A stretch of 59,328 nucleotides of DNA from an uncultured Treponema sp. (GTDB lineage Bacteria > Spirochaetota > Spirochaetia > Treponematales > Treponemataceae): assembly GCA_937923945.1 (NCBI GenBank), contig CALDWC010000028.1, forward strand, positions 1-59,328, written 5' to 3'. The number at the start of each line of letters is the position of its first letter. Position 1 is the stretch's first letter. Positions 51,601 to 59,211 of the stretch are shown here, piece by piece. Both the position numbers and the translations under genes were made by a program. The notes beneath the pieces were generated by a model. It ran no database searches, was not told the DNA's origin, and was given only the letters and a program-made list of their open reading frames with translations.

Positions 51601-53080
51601 TATAACAAAAAATAAAATGAACGTACAATTTTATGACCTTAATGTTGATATACCGCAAGTACTCAGTCTCATCAACATTGGTGATTATGTTGCTTTTACC
51701 ACCGGTGCATTAACCGGCAGTCTCTTGATTGACGGAAAAATGAACGAACCGCAATTTTTCGGGACCTTGTACTTATCCGAAATTAACTTTAATTCGCCGC
51801 GGTATGCCCCCGATAATTTATACGCCCCAAGTGTTCCGATTATTTTTTCGGGTTACTCAATTGAAATACCGTTCATTGAATTTGCGGCAAAAACGTTTAA
51901 ACTTTGGGCGGAAGCACATAGTGAATTTGATGGCTGGATTCCCTACGATACTTTTGTACATTGCGGAGTTGATGAAAAAAAACCGGGACACATGAAAACG
52001 AACAACCTTTTGTTCCATGCGGACGGAAAAGCTTTTTGTGATCTTACTATAAACATCACTCCGGAAGCAACGGATTTACAAGGCTCCGCAAAATTTGACA
52101 ACGGTAGTTTTTCGATTGCATTTGATACCTTTGATGAATTTACTGAATTGTTTTCAGGGGGCAGTTATAACTTTACGATGGATTTAGCGCTTTCGCTCGG
52201 CAATAAAGCGGAGTTTAGTTGGCCGAATATGCGTACCCCGATATTGCGCACCCTCACACCAACAACCGATTCGATTGTATTCCATGTTACGCCCGACACA
52301 TTTACGATGACCGGATTAGCAAAATTACGCGGCGGTGAAATAACCTATATAAAACGGAACTTCTACATCAAAGAGGGAAACATAAAATTTGTTGAAACGC
52401 TTGACGGCTTTTCACCGCTTTTGACATTGCGTGCTGAAATTCGGGATAAAGATTTGGAAGGTAAACCCGTAAAACTGATATTGAATCTGAAGGATCAATC
52501 TTTGACGAGCGGTTTTGATGATTGGATTTCAAAAATCACTGCCGATCCGGCAAAATCGGAAGCGGAAGTGCTACAGCTCCTCGGGCAACTGGTAACCGGT
52601 GATATGACAAAATCAACAATTGTAAAAGATACCCTTACCAATGCGACCGATTTGGTTACCCAAATGACGTTTGCAAAAAATATCGAAAATACGGTTCGGG
52701 ATTTCTTGCATCTCGATGTATTATCACTTCGAACACAAGTTGTCCAAAATTTGATTTTCGGTAATATTTTTAAAAGCCCGGAGCAAGACACTTTAAAACT
52801 TGGTGACTATCTGGACAACACCAGTTTATACTTTGGAAAATATTTCGGTTCGGCAATCTATGCCGATGCCGGTTTGCATTTAAGTAATTACGATCCGTTA
52901 AAAGATTCGTTTGCTGATACGCGCAAGCCGGTCTATAAATCAATTTTGTTTCAGCCGGAATTGGGCTTGGAAATGACGACGCCCTTTTTTAATGTTCGTT
53001 GGGCAATATCGCCGATCAATGTAAACTCGCTCTTTGTCGATAATACGTCGCTCACTTTTTCATGGAACTTTTCGTATTAA
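48665..53080 (+). CDS. TamB-like translocation/assembly protein
   Basis: A 1471-residue protein with one N-terminal membrane anchor (LIIVNIAILLSALGVAVLAF) and a very long series of beta-rich repeats, typical of AsmA/TamB bridge proteins thought to move lipids or assist outer-membrane protein assembly. The C-terminal TamB domain is seen in ITYIKRNFYIKEGNIKFVE, TLRAEIRDKDLEGKPVKL, DPAKSEAEVLQLLGQLVTGD and a last beta-strand. In several spirochetes it sits next to a BamA-type barrel gene; here a CPBP protease gene follows instead. The 330 bp upstream are AT-rich. Confidence 0.88.
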   Translation: MKKYKKKLIIVNIAILLSALGVAVLAFPFVSKAFYQFVSKQSEKFFAEVKNSTGLVISYEQLSPSLFARVYLKNVQISDDKENKIAFFEKVLVEYKLINVLTGHFDDAIQRIGIRDGSIAYNEKNQSSFFEKLLLKNKDDTAKNEQSAETQKNDFRLPIKNFTVILQNILFTADTVDISSELTIYLGKFIEKDGKLRYTVQSHVALSPKHNQNLKLITSDIKLEGNSVRDFSSFSSVLSIHNFTADAFKLVNTSFFLSYNENIISVLALQQNKSLDIKASYNLKTKQGNAATSFENIKPSKLIQAQNEYFKSIEPLSFTGSISAEFNLNKGAREKIKYVVDISAQAPKITFKDFSTRKLTFKLAAEGTEKFVSLKKLSLDSTTANMAANGFYNIANGSVRANATLNRLTIQGAVIKASAALSGSAKKYNCTLSDVYIGEAYFSTAALSMTPRGNEWSVAASIDDTIGNYEFDAIYTQNANEKKFLEAHGVLNSVSVQNIYKAVAALSPNSASGFLKTQLEPFRITSEFYATSDFQSFSYNVVQLIAASTEAGGMYLLSSFDGNTESFNLQSFNLNIGQQQITGNVAANFAGGDVFFNALFSVDAISYSLNGILANRMVTVYGDYGLSLTTFFEGETLKGNFTMKEFPIPAAPFVLSVNANFDYVDKTNWNIFCDEATLIYSTDAIIDSYTQVPFQLAFKGQANPKNVFLSNIEMGNNVSMLKGQASFDSISNNYDFIKQFSIIVKLENDIKTSSLDLNCNFSIAKEVFVDGSLSVHNVSFATFSTTQALTDMVNGDVTFLGSLDNLLLQAHLKNLTMHVKNKPLEASCMFLIDDGTIRIPEAHINWAGHDISSVNVNFRPENGTGNLALKYTGMLSDKSTNAEIGIDVAGKTVSPLDKKSSIEKMQAVVESFVMDITIKNASIGDQKQDKPFLFTIMRENGVIALYDSENKITGFYLDDGTVSLNMSRDFKTHISLDGAITKNKMNVQFYDLNVDIPQVLSLINIGDYVAFTTGALTGSLLIDGKMNEPQFFGTLYLSEINFNSPRYAPDNLYAPSVPIIFSGYSIEIPFIEFAAKTFKLWAEAHSEFDGWIPYDTFVHCGVDEKKPGHMKTNNLLFHADGKAFCDLTINITPEATDLQGSAKFDNGSFSIAFDTFDEFTELFSGGSYNFTMDLALSLGNKAEFSWPNMRTPILRTLTPTTDSIVFHVTPDTFTMTGLAKLRGGEITYIKRNFYIKEGNIKFVETLDGFSPLLTLRAEIRDKDLEGKPVKLILNLKDQSLTSGFDDWISKITADPAKSEAEVLQLLGQLVTGDMTKSTIVKDTLTNATDLVTQMTFAKNIENTVRDFLHLDVLSLRTQVVQNLIFGNIFKSPEQDTLKLGDYLDNTSLYFGKYFGSAIYADAGLHLSNYDPLKDSFADTRKPVYKSILFQPELGLEMTTPFFNVRWAISPINVNSLFVDNTSLTFSWNFSY

Positions 53081-53089
53081 AAAAGCTGC

Positions 53090-53118
53090 TTGCTAAAAAT
53101 GCTTGGATACGCTACAAT
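53090..53118 (+). promoter_or_regulatory. Promoter of the CPBP gene, leaderless spacing
   Basis: TTGCTA, 17-bp spacer, TACAAT, then 6 nt (GGCGCT) to the ATG at 53125. Confidence 0.65.
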
Positions 53119-53124
53119 GGCGCT

Positions 53125-53580
53125 ATGCCGACCGAGCATTCGTATCATTGGTTTAATGCAGTCATCTTTTTAAGCTCACTCATATTTTTCGCTTTGCCGC
53201 CGCTTTTTGTGTATGAAAAGAAAACGCCCGCTGAAATATTTGCAGCGCTGCCGATCTATCAGGTTACCTTTCGTATTCTTTTTGCAGCGGCTTATGAAGA
53301 ACTGCTTTACCGTGTATATCTTCCGTACGCGGGCAAAAGCTTTTTAACGGGCGCTTTTTCGTGGAAAGCACAATCTGCAGGAAAAACCGCTGAAATAAGT
53401 ACATTGCTCCTTTTTGCTTTTGCACACCGGTATTTGGGTACGGGAGCGGTTTTGTATGCGGCTGCAGCACATGCAATCTTGCGCGGAATATTTTGTAAAG
53501 TAAAGCGTAAACCGCTTGCTTTGTTCGTCGTTTTTTTTCTGCACAGCGCGAATAACTTTTTCGTGTATTTTTTTTCATAG
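53125..53580 (+). CDS. CPBP-family intramembrane metalloprotease
   Basis: A 151-residue polytopic protein with the CAAX-protease/bacteriocin-processing signature: AAAYEELLYRVYLP (Glu-Glu-x3-Arg), LLFAFAHRYLGTGAVLYAAAAH (second motif His) and FFLHSANNFF (His-x3-Asn). It is short for the family (about 200-250), so some N-terminal helices may be absent. The start at 53125 follows from the promoter position; an upstream ATG at 53062 lies inside the TamB gene. Confidence 0.8.
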   Translation: MPTEHSYHWFNAVIFLSSLIFFALPPLFVYEKKTPAEIFAALPIYQVTFRILFAAAYEELLYRVYLPYAGKSFLTGAFSWKAQSAGKTAEISTLLLFAFAHRYLGTGAVLYAAAAHAILRGIFCKVKRKPLALFVVFFLHSANNFFVYFFS

Positions 53581-53675
53581 AGCGAATGTATAAAATCAAT
53601 ACGTATCCATTTTTTCTAAAACACCGGATTTAGCTCCGTCTTTTATCTTTTTGCAAAAAAAGGTATACTGTTTCC

Positions 53676-54344
53676 GTGAAGCGTATTTTGTTTTTACTCG
53701 CCATGCAGCTTTTTTGTGTATCGATGTTTGCGGAACCATTGTCCCAACAGTATGAAACGCCAGCAGCGCATAAAGAATCGGAAACCGAAAAAACGCTTCC
53801 GGAATTTTTTACGCTCAAGGACAAACTGCAATACGAGTTCGATAACCTGCATTGGCTTGACGGCAAAGCTTTAAAAACGCCCGAACTTGCCATACCGTAT
53901 AACATCGGGGAAACCGCAGGTGAGGTAGCGTATACCTATGCACAGGCAAATGCAGCCGACGCGATACAACCTGAGCTTGAAGGCTTAGGTACATTGGATT
54001 ATTTCGGAGTGCCGTATACCGATATGCAATACTGCGAAAAACTTGCCGCATCCATTCAAAAAAAAACAATTGATACAAGCGCAGTTTCAGCGGCGCGACA
54101 ATTTGTAAAATATTTTTTTGAAACCGTATTGAATGCACTGCCGCCCGTTCAAAGCGTATTTTACGGGAGACCGGAACTCACCGATGATATGCTTAGGATG
54201 CAGTTTCGGCTCAACTTTTCCGAAACCGAAGCGGGACTCGGATATGCAATCGCAAAAGCCGGCGCCGTTTATGAACATGAAAACTTGCTGTTATGCGAAT
54301 TTGAAATTGGAAAAATGCACTATGAAAAAATTAAACAGAATTGA
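53676..54344 (+). CDS. Hypothetical periplasmic protein
   Basis: A 222-residue protein with signal peptide RILFLLAMQLFCVSMFA. No family recognised. The end (RPELTDDMLRMQFRLNFSE, EAGLGYAIAKAGAVYEHENL) suggests beta strands. The GTG start lies 6 nt after TATACT (53664-53669) without a Shine-Dalgarno. It overlaps the PilZN-like gene by 23 nt, so the two are coupled and the omptin-like gene may be in the same operon. Confidence 0.65.
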   Translation: MKRILFLLAMQLFCVSMFAEPLSQQYETPAAHKESETEKTLPEFFTLKDKLQYEFDNLHWLDGKALKTPELAIPYNIGETAGEVAYTYAQANAADAIQPELEGLGTLDYFGVPYTDMQYCEKLAASIQKKTIDTSAVSAARQFVKYFFETVLNALPPVQSVFYGRPELTDDMLRMQFRLNFSETEAGLGYAIAKAGAVYEHENLLLCEFEIGKMHYEKIKQN

Positions 54345-55203
54345 ACGCAACTTTATTTTTGAAAACTTTGTACAGGACAAACCGGTACTTCGGCTTATTT
54401 CACAAAACGGAAAGATAACCAAGGTTCCGTCCAATCAGTATCACCTCGATAATAATTTTATCGAGCTTGCGGCTGATGTAAACGTAAAAGAGGAAAATTA
54501 CACTTTTTTGTTTCCGCACAAAGGTCGGCTAATTTGTACGAATATTGTTATGCAAAAAAAGACCGTTTCTTGCTTTTTTTTATTTCCCGACGAATTGGCG
54601 TTATATGAAAGTAACACTGAAAATAATGTCAATTCCAAGCTCATTTTACAAATAAATCAACGAAACGAAAGCGGCAAAAATACTTTGGTGAATAAGGAAT
54701 TAAAATTGCGGATTTTGGATGCGTTCCCGCTTTTTAATTTTGAACGCGATTTTCTCAACGAGCAAAAAAATAACACGCTTTTAACCAACGTCAATTTAAT
54801 GCTAAATTATCAAAATGCAAAATTGAAAGACGATTTTTGTGTGAGCAGGCTGTATTCGTTTTTGCAAGCGTTATTCGAGGGTAACATTCGTGAATTTGAA
54901 ACAAGCGGTACCGATCTTTTTTTGGGGTTGGTTTTTATTTCGGACATTTGTGCCGTTTTTTTTATGCCGACAAGTATTCAAAAGCTCGTTAGTTTAAGCA
55001 TAAAAAAAACGCTTGAGCTGAAAGTCGGAAAACGCTTTTTATGTTTACCGCTCGAAAAAAATGCCGGCGTAATTTCATTTAATAAATCGGCACAATTTGA
55101 ACATGATATGAGTTTGGCGGCTTTTTCAATGGAAAATATTGCTATCGAAGATAAGCGGTTTTTACACGAACTGCTGTACCGAAAAAAATTCGGCTGTTTA
55201 TAG
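54322..55203 (+). CDS. PilZN-like cytoplasmic protein
   Basis: A 293-residue soluble protein. The first about 110 residues (RIERNFIFENFVQDKPVLRL, FIELAADVNVKEENYTFLF, VMQKKTVSCFFLFPDEL) look like the N-terminal domain found before PilZ in YcgR-type proteins, annotated as PilZN in spirochetes as I recall. The c-di-GMP motif RxxxR with a later DxSxxG is not visible, so nucleotide binding is doubtful. The ATG at 54322 lies inside the preceding gene. Confidence 0.5.
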   Translation: MKKLNRIERNFIFENFVQDKPVLRLISQNGKITKVPSNQYHLDNNFIELAADVNVKEENYTFLFPHKGRLICTNIVMQKKTVSCFFLFPDELALYESNTENNVNSKLILQINQRNESGKNTLVNKELKLRILDAFPLFNFERDFLNEQKNNTLLTNVNLMLNYQNAKLKDDFCVSRLYSFLQALFEGNIREFETSGTDLFLGLVFISDICAVFFMPTSIQKLVSLSIKKTLELKVGKRFLCLPLEKNAGVISFNKSAQFEHDMSLAAFSMENIAIEDKRFLHELLYRKKFGCL

Positions 55204-55229
55204 AAAGCTCATCGCTTCGGTTTTTCAGT

Positions 55230-56186
55230 ATGAAAAAGTGTTTTTTTATTTTCTGTTTTTTCTTGTCGACGATTTATGTGAATGCCGCGGAAAAGCTCTT
55301 TCCGTTCAGAATTGATTTTGTTAACTCTATTGGTGTCGGGAATGCCGCATTTTCGGAATTAGTCTACGGCGAAAATGATCACGGCGATGTTGAGTTGAAA
55401 AGCGATTTGGACTGGTCGCAAGTCTGCGTGTTATTGCAAACGGGTATCGCGGTAACATTGGGAAAAGGCTTTACCTGCTTCGCCGCCGTTAATTTTCTCC
55501 CTCCAAACCTCCCAATGAGTTTAATCGACGAAGATTTCAAAAACGGTAAAATGTGCTCGCATTCGGAACACCCGGCAAAAACGCAGTTTTCCGGTGACGG
55601 CTGTATCGGGTTGGGCTGGAAATTTTTAGCGGCATATTCGAAAAAAAAACAAATCCGCTTTTTTGTGGAACCGGCGGTACGATTTAATTATTTTGCACAT
55701 AACCATTTTGCATCTGACGGCTCCGGTTATAAAATAAATATCTTTGATGAACAATACGACCACCGCATTTTTACCGGCACCGTTATCGAATATAAATTGC
55801 GGCTTTTTTCAACACAGCTTTTGCTGAATTTTTATGGCGAATTCAACGAACGAATCGAATTACAGGCGGGGTGCGGCATCGGGGTATATTCAAAAGCATT
55901 GGCTTTTGATTATCATATTTTACGTCAAATAAAGTTTTATGATCAATTTAATTTTTATATTTTTTTAATGTCGTTTAATTTCGGTCAAAAATTTTTAATC
56001 ACGGATCATTTCGGTTTATTTTACAAAATAGATTTTTTATACAGCAAAAGTAAACGGGGAAAAACCACAACGCATAGACTTGATGCCGATATCGTTGAAC
56101 TTTATCCAACGGGATCGGCTGGTTTTCGCTTTTCGCGTTTTAACTTTTCATTAGGAGTATTTGCCCGAATCGCTCGAAAACAATAG
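55230..56186 (+). CDS. Omptin-family outer-membrane protease
   Basis: A 318-residue exported protein (signal MKKCFFIFCFFLSTIYVNA) with omptin landmarks: FSELVYGEN and SDLDW (residues 58-62), where OmpT has RVYLAEEG...SQLDW; an Asp-Glu-Asp at 100-102, matching OmpT Asp83/Asp85; SHSEHPAKTQF (110-120), matching DESRHPDTQL; and Asp227-Tyr-His229, matching Asp210-x-His212. All four catalytic residues are therefore present. The strands expected of a ten-stranded barrel are visible. Omptins cleave between basic residues on host or bacterial peptides; that role here is inferred. Confidence 0.75.
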   Translation: MKKCFFIFCFFLSTIYVNAAEKLFPFRIDFVNSIGVGNAAFSELVYGENDHGDVELKSDLDWSQVCVLLQTGIAVTLGKGFTCFAAVNFLPPNLPMSLIDEDFKNGKMCSHSEHPAKTQFSGDGCIGLGWKFLAAYSKKKQIRFFVEPAVRFNYFAHNHFASDGSGYKINIFDEQYDHRIFTGTVIEYKLRLFSTQLLLNFYGEFNERIELQAGCGIGVYSKALAFDYHILRQIKFYDQFNFYIFLMSFNFGQKFLITDHFGLFYKIDFLYSKSKRGKTTTHRLDADIVELYPTGSAGFRFSRFNFSLGVFARIARKQ

Positions 56187-56262
56187 AATACTTCACCGCG
56201 TTACCGCTAGACGAATTTCAAGTTCTCGTATACAATAAGGAACAATAAATTATCGAGGTGCT

Positions 56263-57420
56263 ATGAAACACGTTCCTTTTTTTAAGCCTTTACTTGATGA
56301 GCGCGAAGAGCAGGCGGTTTTGCGTATTTTACGTTCCGGCTGGTTGACCACCGGTAAAGAAACGCTTACCTTTGAAAATGAATTTGCCGACTTTGTCGGT
56401 GCGAAATATGCGTTCGCGGTAAACTCTGCAACGAGCGGTTTACTTTTGGCGCTTGATGCCTGCGGTGTCGGTCCGGGAATGGCGGTAATCACCTCGCCGT
56501 ATACCTTTGCTTCGACCGCAACGAGTGCCGTTCATTTGGGAGCGGAGATTTTATACGCCGACATTAATTCGGACGATTACAATATAAACCCTACATGCGT
56601 TGAACGTTTGCTGCGCGAACATAAAAACGTCAAAGCGATTATCCCGATTCACATTGCGGGTAACGTTTGCAACATGCAAGCGCTGAATGAACTTGCAAAG
56701 CAGTACGGTGTTAAAGTCGTCGAGGATGCGGCGCATGCATTTCCTGCGAAAACACAAAACGGTTTTGCGGGAACGCTCGGAGATGCCGGCGTGTTTTCTT
56801 TTTACGCAACCAAGACCATAACAACGGCGGAAGGCGGTATGGTTTGCACAAATGATGCGAAAATTGCCGAGCGGGTAAAAACCATGCGCATGCACGGAAT
56901 TGACCGCGCGGTTTGGGAACGCTACACCGGTGAAAAAGCTTCGTGGCAGTATGATGTTATCGAAGCCGGATGGAAATGCAACCTCCCCGACATCCTTTCG
57001 GCAATCGGGCGCGTACAGTTACAAAAAGCAATGGAGATGTTTGAAATGCGAAAAGCAATCGTTGCCTATTACAACGAACGTTTTTCCGGAAATGAATGTT
57101 TACTGATACCGCCCGATTCGGATGGAAACGCATGGCACTTATATCTTTTGCGGATTGTACCCGAGCGGTTAAAAATTTCTCGCGATGCCGTTATTGCACG
57201 CTTGCAGGAAAACGGACTCGGTATGTCGATGCACTTTATTCCGCATTTTTATTTTACGTGGTTTAAAAACACTTATCACCTTGACGAAAAAAATTTCCCG
57301 AATGCAAAGCGTATGTACGAAACTTCGATGACGCTTCCGCTCTACCCCGGTATGACACAAGAAGATGCGGCGTATGTTGCGGATACGGTATTGGATGTAA
57401 TCGAAAAAGTAAAAAAATAA
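56263..57420 (+). CDS. DegT/DnrJ/EryC1-family aminotransferase
   Basis: A 385-residue PLP-dependent sugar aminotransferase. Family motifs are SGWLTTGKETLTFENEFADF, VNSATSGLLLALDA, SPYTFASTATSAVHLGAE, VVEDAAHAFPAK and SFYATKTITTAEGGMV (the Lys binds PLP). It ends in GLGMSMHFIPHFYFTWF (substrate region). These enzymes make amino sugars for surface polysaccharides or glycosylation. No sugar-pathway partner lies nearby. GAGGTG precedes the ATG. Confidence 0.95.
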   Translation: MKHVPFFKPLLDEREEQAVLRILRSGWLTTGKETLTFENEFADFVGAKYAFAVNSATSGLLLALDACGVGPGMAVITSPYTFASTATSAVHLGAEILYADINSDDYNINPTCVERLLREHKNVKAIIPIHIAGNVCNMQALNELAKQYGVKVVEDAAHAFPAKTQNGFAGTLGDAGVFSFYATKTITTAEGGMVCTNDAKIAERVKTMRMHGIDRAVWERYTGEKASWQYDVIEAGWKCNLPDILSAIGRVQLQKAMEMFEMRKAIVAYYNERFSGNECLLIPPDSDGNAWHLYLLRIVPERLKISRDAVIARLQENGLGMSMHFIPHFYFTWFKNTYHLDEKNFPNAKRMYETSMTLPLYPGMTQEDAAYVADTVLDVIEKVKK

Positions 57421-57587
57421 AAATGTGTATGCGTTTCATAACGGTCAAGTTTCAAATCGTCAGTTATATCAGCAGAGTTTACATGCGCGAAAACCATCTT
57501 GGAAAGCTGTGATTATCTCTCTTTATAATAAATATAAAAAAAATACACATTCACTCTTATATTTTTTGCTAAAAACTTTTTATTCGC

Positions 57588-57615
57588 TTGACTTTTTTTG
57601 CGTTTAGAGTATACT
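57588..57615 (+). promoter_or_regulatory. Promoter upstream of tetR
   Basis: TTGACT, 16-bp spacer, TATACT. Transcription would begin in the palindrome at 57621-57635. Confidence 0.75.
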
Positions 57616-57620
57616 TCTAT

Positions 57621-57635
57621 TTGAACATGGTTCAA
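57621..57635 (+). promoter_or_regulatory. Operator-like palindrome 1
   Basis: TTGAACATGGTTCAA, two 6-bp arms around 3 bp, at the predicted transcription start. An almost identical site occurs at 58357, past the TetR gene. The 330 bp between the aminotransferase and tetR otherwise hold AT-rich sequence. Confidence 0.7.
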
Positions 57636-57749
57636 TTACACGAGGTACAAGCGTTTTGTTTACTGTAAAATAAGCCGCAATAAAAAGAAAATTGACGATA
57701 AGTGCGGAAGTGCAGTTTAGCATGTTCAATAGTAGCGTACGGTATTTGT

Positions 57750-58307
57750 ATGAATAAAAGACTTACATCACGGGAAGCAATTTTAGAAGCGTGCAGGATT
57801 CTTATTTCACAAAAAGGTTTAGCCGCTCTCAATGTACGGGCAGTAGCAAAATACTGCGGTATAGCTCCCGGTGCCTTATACTATTACTTTCCTTCAAAAG
57901 ACGATTTACTGATCGCCGCAATAAAAAGCGTCTGGGATGATATTTTTAAACTTCCCGAGCAATGCGTAGAGAATGTATCATTTCCTGATTATATTGCACT
58001 TTGTTTTTCAAACATAAAAAAAGGAGTGAAAAAGTACCCGAACTTTTTTACGATTCACTCTTTGAGTGTTTCAAGTAAAAACAAAGATAAGGCTCACAGC
58101 GTCATGGATAGCTACCTTGTTGTGCTTAAAAAAAAGATGCAAGCCTCACTTGATAAGGATACGGATATCAAGGCCGATGTTTTTTCGGACTCTTTTTCAA
58201 GAAGTGCTTTTATTGATTTTGTGCTGATGAATATCGTTACGATGCTCGTACAAAAGAAAAACAACTGCAGTTTTTTTTTGGAACTTATTAAAAAAATATT
58301 GTATTAG
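57750..58307 (+). CDS. TetR-family transcriptional regulator
   Basis: A 185-residue repressor. The N-terminal helix-turn-helix reads SREAILEACRILISQKGLAA, LNVRAVAKYCGIAPGALYYY, FPSKDDLLIAAI, a near-perfect TetR pattern. The C-terminal ligand-binding part is helical and unassigned. A GTG at 57702 would add 16 residues; the ATG at 57750 is the better match to the family length. Matching palindromes on both sides suggest that it represses itself and the membrane protein downstream. Confidence 0.9.
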   Translation: MNKRLTSREAILEACRILISQKGLAALNVRAVAKYCGIAPGALYYYFPSKDDLLIAAIKSVWDDIFKLPEQCVENVSFPDYIALCFSNIKKGVKKYPNFFTIHSLSVSSKNKDKAHSVMDSYLVVLKKKMQASLDKDTDIKADVFSDSFSRSAFIDFVLMNIVTMLVQKKNNCSFFLELIKKILY

Positions 58308-58319
58308 TTTGGTCGGTTT

Positions 58320-58338
58320 CCTGCCCCTTGTCGGCAGG
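58320..58338 (+). terminator. Hairpin after tetR
   Basis: CCTGCC, 7-nt loop, GGCAGG, then ATTTATTATT; 12 bp past the stop. Confidence 0.6.
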
Positions 58339-58356
58339 ATTTATTATTCGGTAAAT

Positions 58357-58371
58357 TTGAACATTGTTCAA
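58357..58371 (+). promoter_or_regulatory. Operator-like palindrome 2
   Basis: TTGAACATTGTTCAA, one base different from palindrome 1. It lies 10 bp before a MITE that separates it from the gene at 58549. Confidence 0.7.
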
Positions 58372-58381
58372 ATTAGCTTAA

Positions 58382-58534
58382 GGAAACGCTGATTAAAGGC
58401 GTGACGCCGTTTAACAGCGTTTCCTAATTGTTTCTCAATGTTCAGTATAATAATGTAGATTCTGAACATTTACGAAACAATAGATTTTAAATGTGGGCAC
58501 TGATTAATTCTCGATTGAATTAATCAGTGCCTCC
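58382..58534 (+). mobile_element. Full-length MITE with TTAA duplication (type copy)
   Basis: 153 bp. Outer hairpin at 58382-58424 (GGAAACGCTG/CAGCGTTTCC arms, inner TTAAAGGC/GCCGTTTAA). Middle hairpin at 58427-58481 (ATTGTTTC/GAAACAAT and AATGTTCAG/CTGAACATT). Third hairpin at 58497-58530 (GCACTGATTAATTC/GAATTAATCAGTGC). TTAA at 58378-58381 and 58535-58538. The second TTAA runs into the GGAGC ribosome site of the next gene. Confidence 0.95.
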
Positions 58535-58548
58535 TTAAGGAGCTTTCG

Positions 58549-59211
58549 ATGCAAGGAGTATTCGAAACAATTTTTGATGTCGCATATCTTGGGACGGTCA
58601 TTTTTCTCGGTATAAAGATGATTGCGGGATCTGCGAAAAAAACGCAGTATTTATTATACGGCGTTATGGCAGTTGTACTCGGCTTCGGCGATGCGTTTCA
58701 CCTCGTACCGCGGGCGATTGCACTGTGTACAACGGGACTTGATCAGTACAGCTATGCACTTGGACTTGGAAAGCTTATCACTTCCATAACGATGACAGCT
58801 TTTTATGTCCTTTTGTATTATGTGTGGCGAGAACGCTATGCAATGCACGGCAAAAATACATACACGCTTGCCGTATGGGTTTTTGCACTTTCTCGGATTC
58901 TTCTATGTGTGTTGCCGTATAACGAGTGGTTTACCGCGAAGCCGCCGGTATCATGGGGAATATACCGGAATATTCCGTTTACGCTTTTAGGCGTACTGCT
59001 TATCGTGCTGTGGTATAAAAAAATAAAAGAGGTGCAGGATCATGTATTTCGCTTTTTGCCGCTTGCCGTTGCAATTAGTTTTATCTGCTACATTCCGGTT
59101 GTGCTTTGGAGCAATTCGCTTCCGATTATCGGTTCTCTTATGATACCGAAAACCTGTGCATATGTATGGGTTATTTTTATTGGCTATAATGCTATGATTA
59201 GGGAACGCTGA
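58549..59211 (+). CDS. Polytopic membrane protein of unknown function
   Basis: A 220-residue protein with about six membrane helices (YLLYGVMAVVLGFGDAFHLV, LITSITMTAFYVLLYYVW, FTLLGVLLIVLWY, LPLAVAISFICYIPVVLW). No family recognised. The start has TTAAGGAGC 7-8 nt upstream. The last codons and stop (AGG-GAA-CGC-TGA) come from the end of a MITE, so the protein was probably longer before that insertion. The TetR gene and its palindrome upstream suggest TetR control, though a MITE now sits between operator and gene. Confidence 0.75.
   Translation: MQGVFETIFDVAYLGTVIFLGIKMIAGSAKKTQYLLYGVMAVVLGFGDAFHLVPRAIALCTTGLDQYSYALGLGKLITSITMTAFYVLLYYVWRERYAMHGKNTYTLAVWVFALSRILLCVLPYNEWFTAKPPVSWGIYRNIPFTLLGVLLIVLWYKKIKEVQDHVFRFLPLAVAISFICYIPVVLWSNSLPIIGSLMIPKTCAYVWVIFIGYNAMIRER

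Noticed and set aside
57425..57607. 60-codon ORF between the aminotransferase and tetR
   Set aside because: No ribosome site, AT-rich random-looking residues, and it runs through the tetR promoter -35 box.
58382..58534. Reading the repeated hairpins as REP/REPIN elements or terminators only
   Set aside because: Exact 4-bp flanking repeats and the restored LRR frame show insertion by transposition. A secondary terminator effect remains possible.
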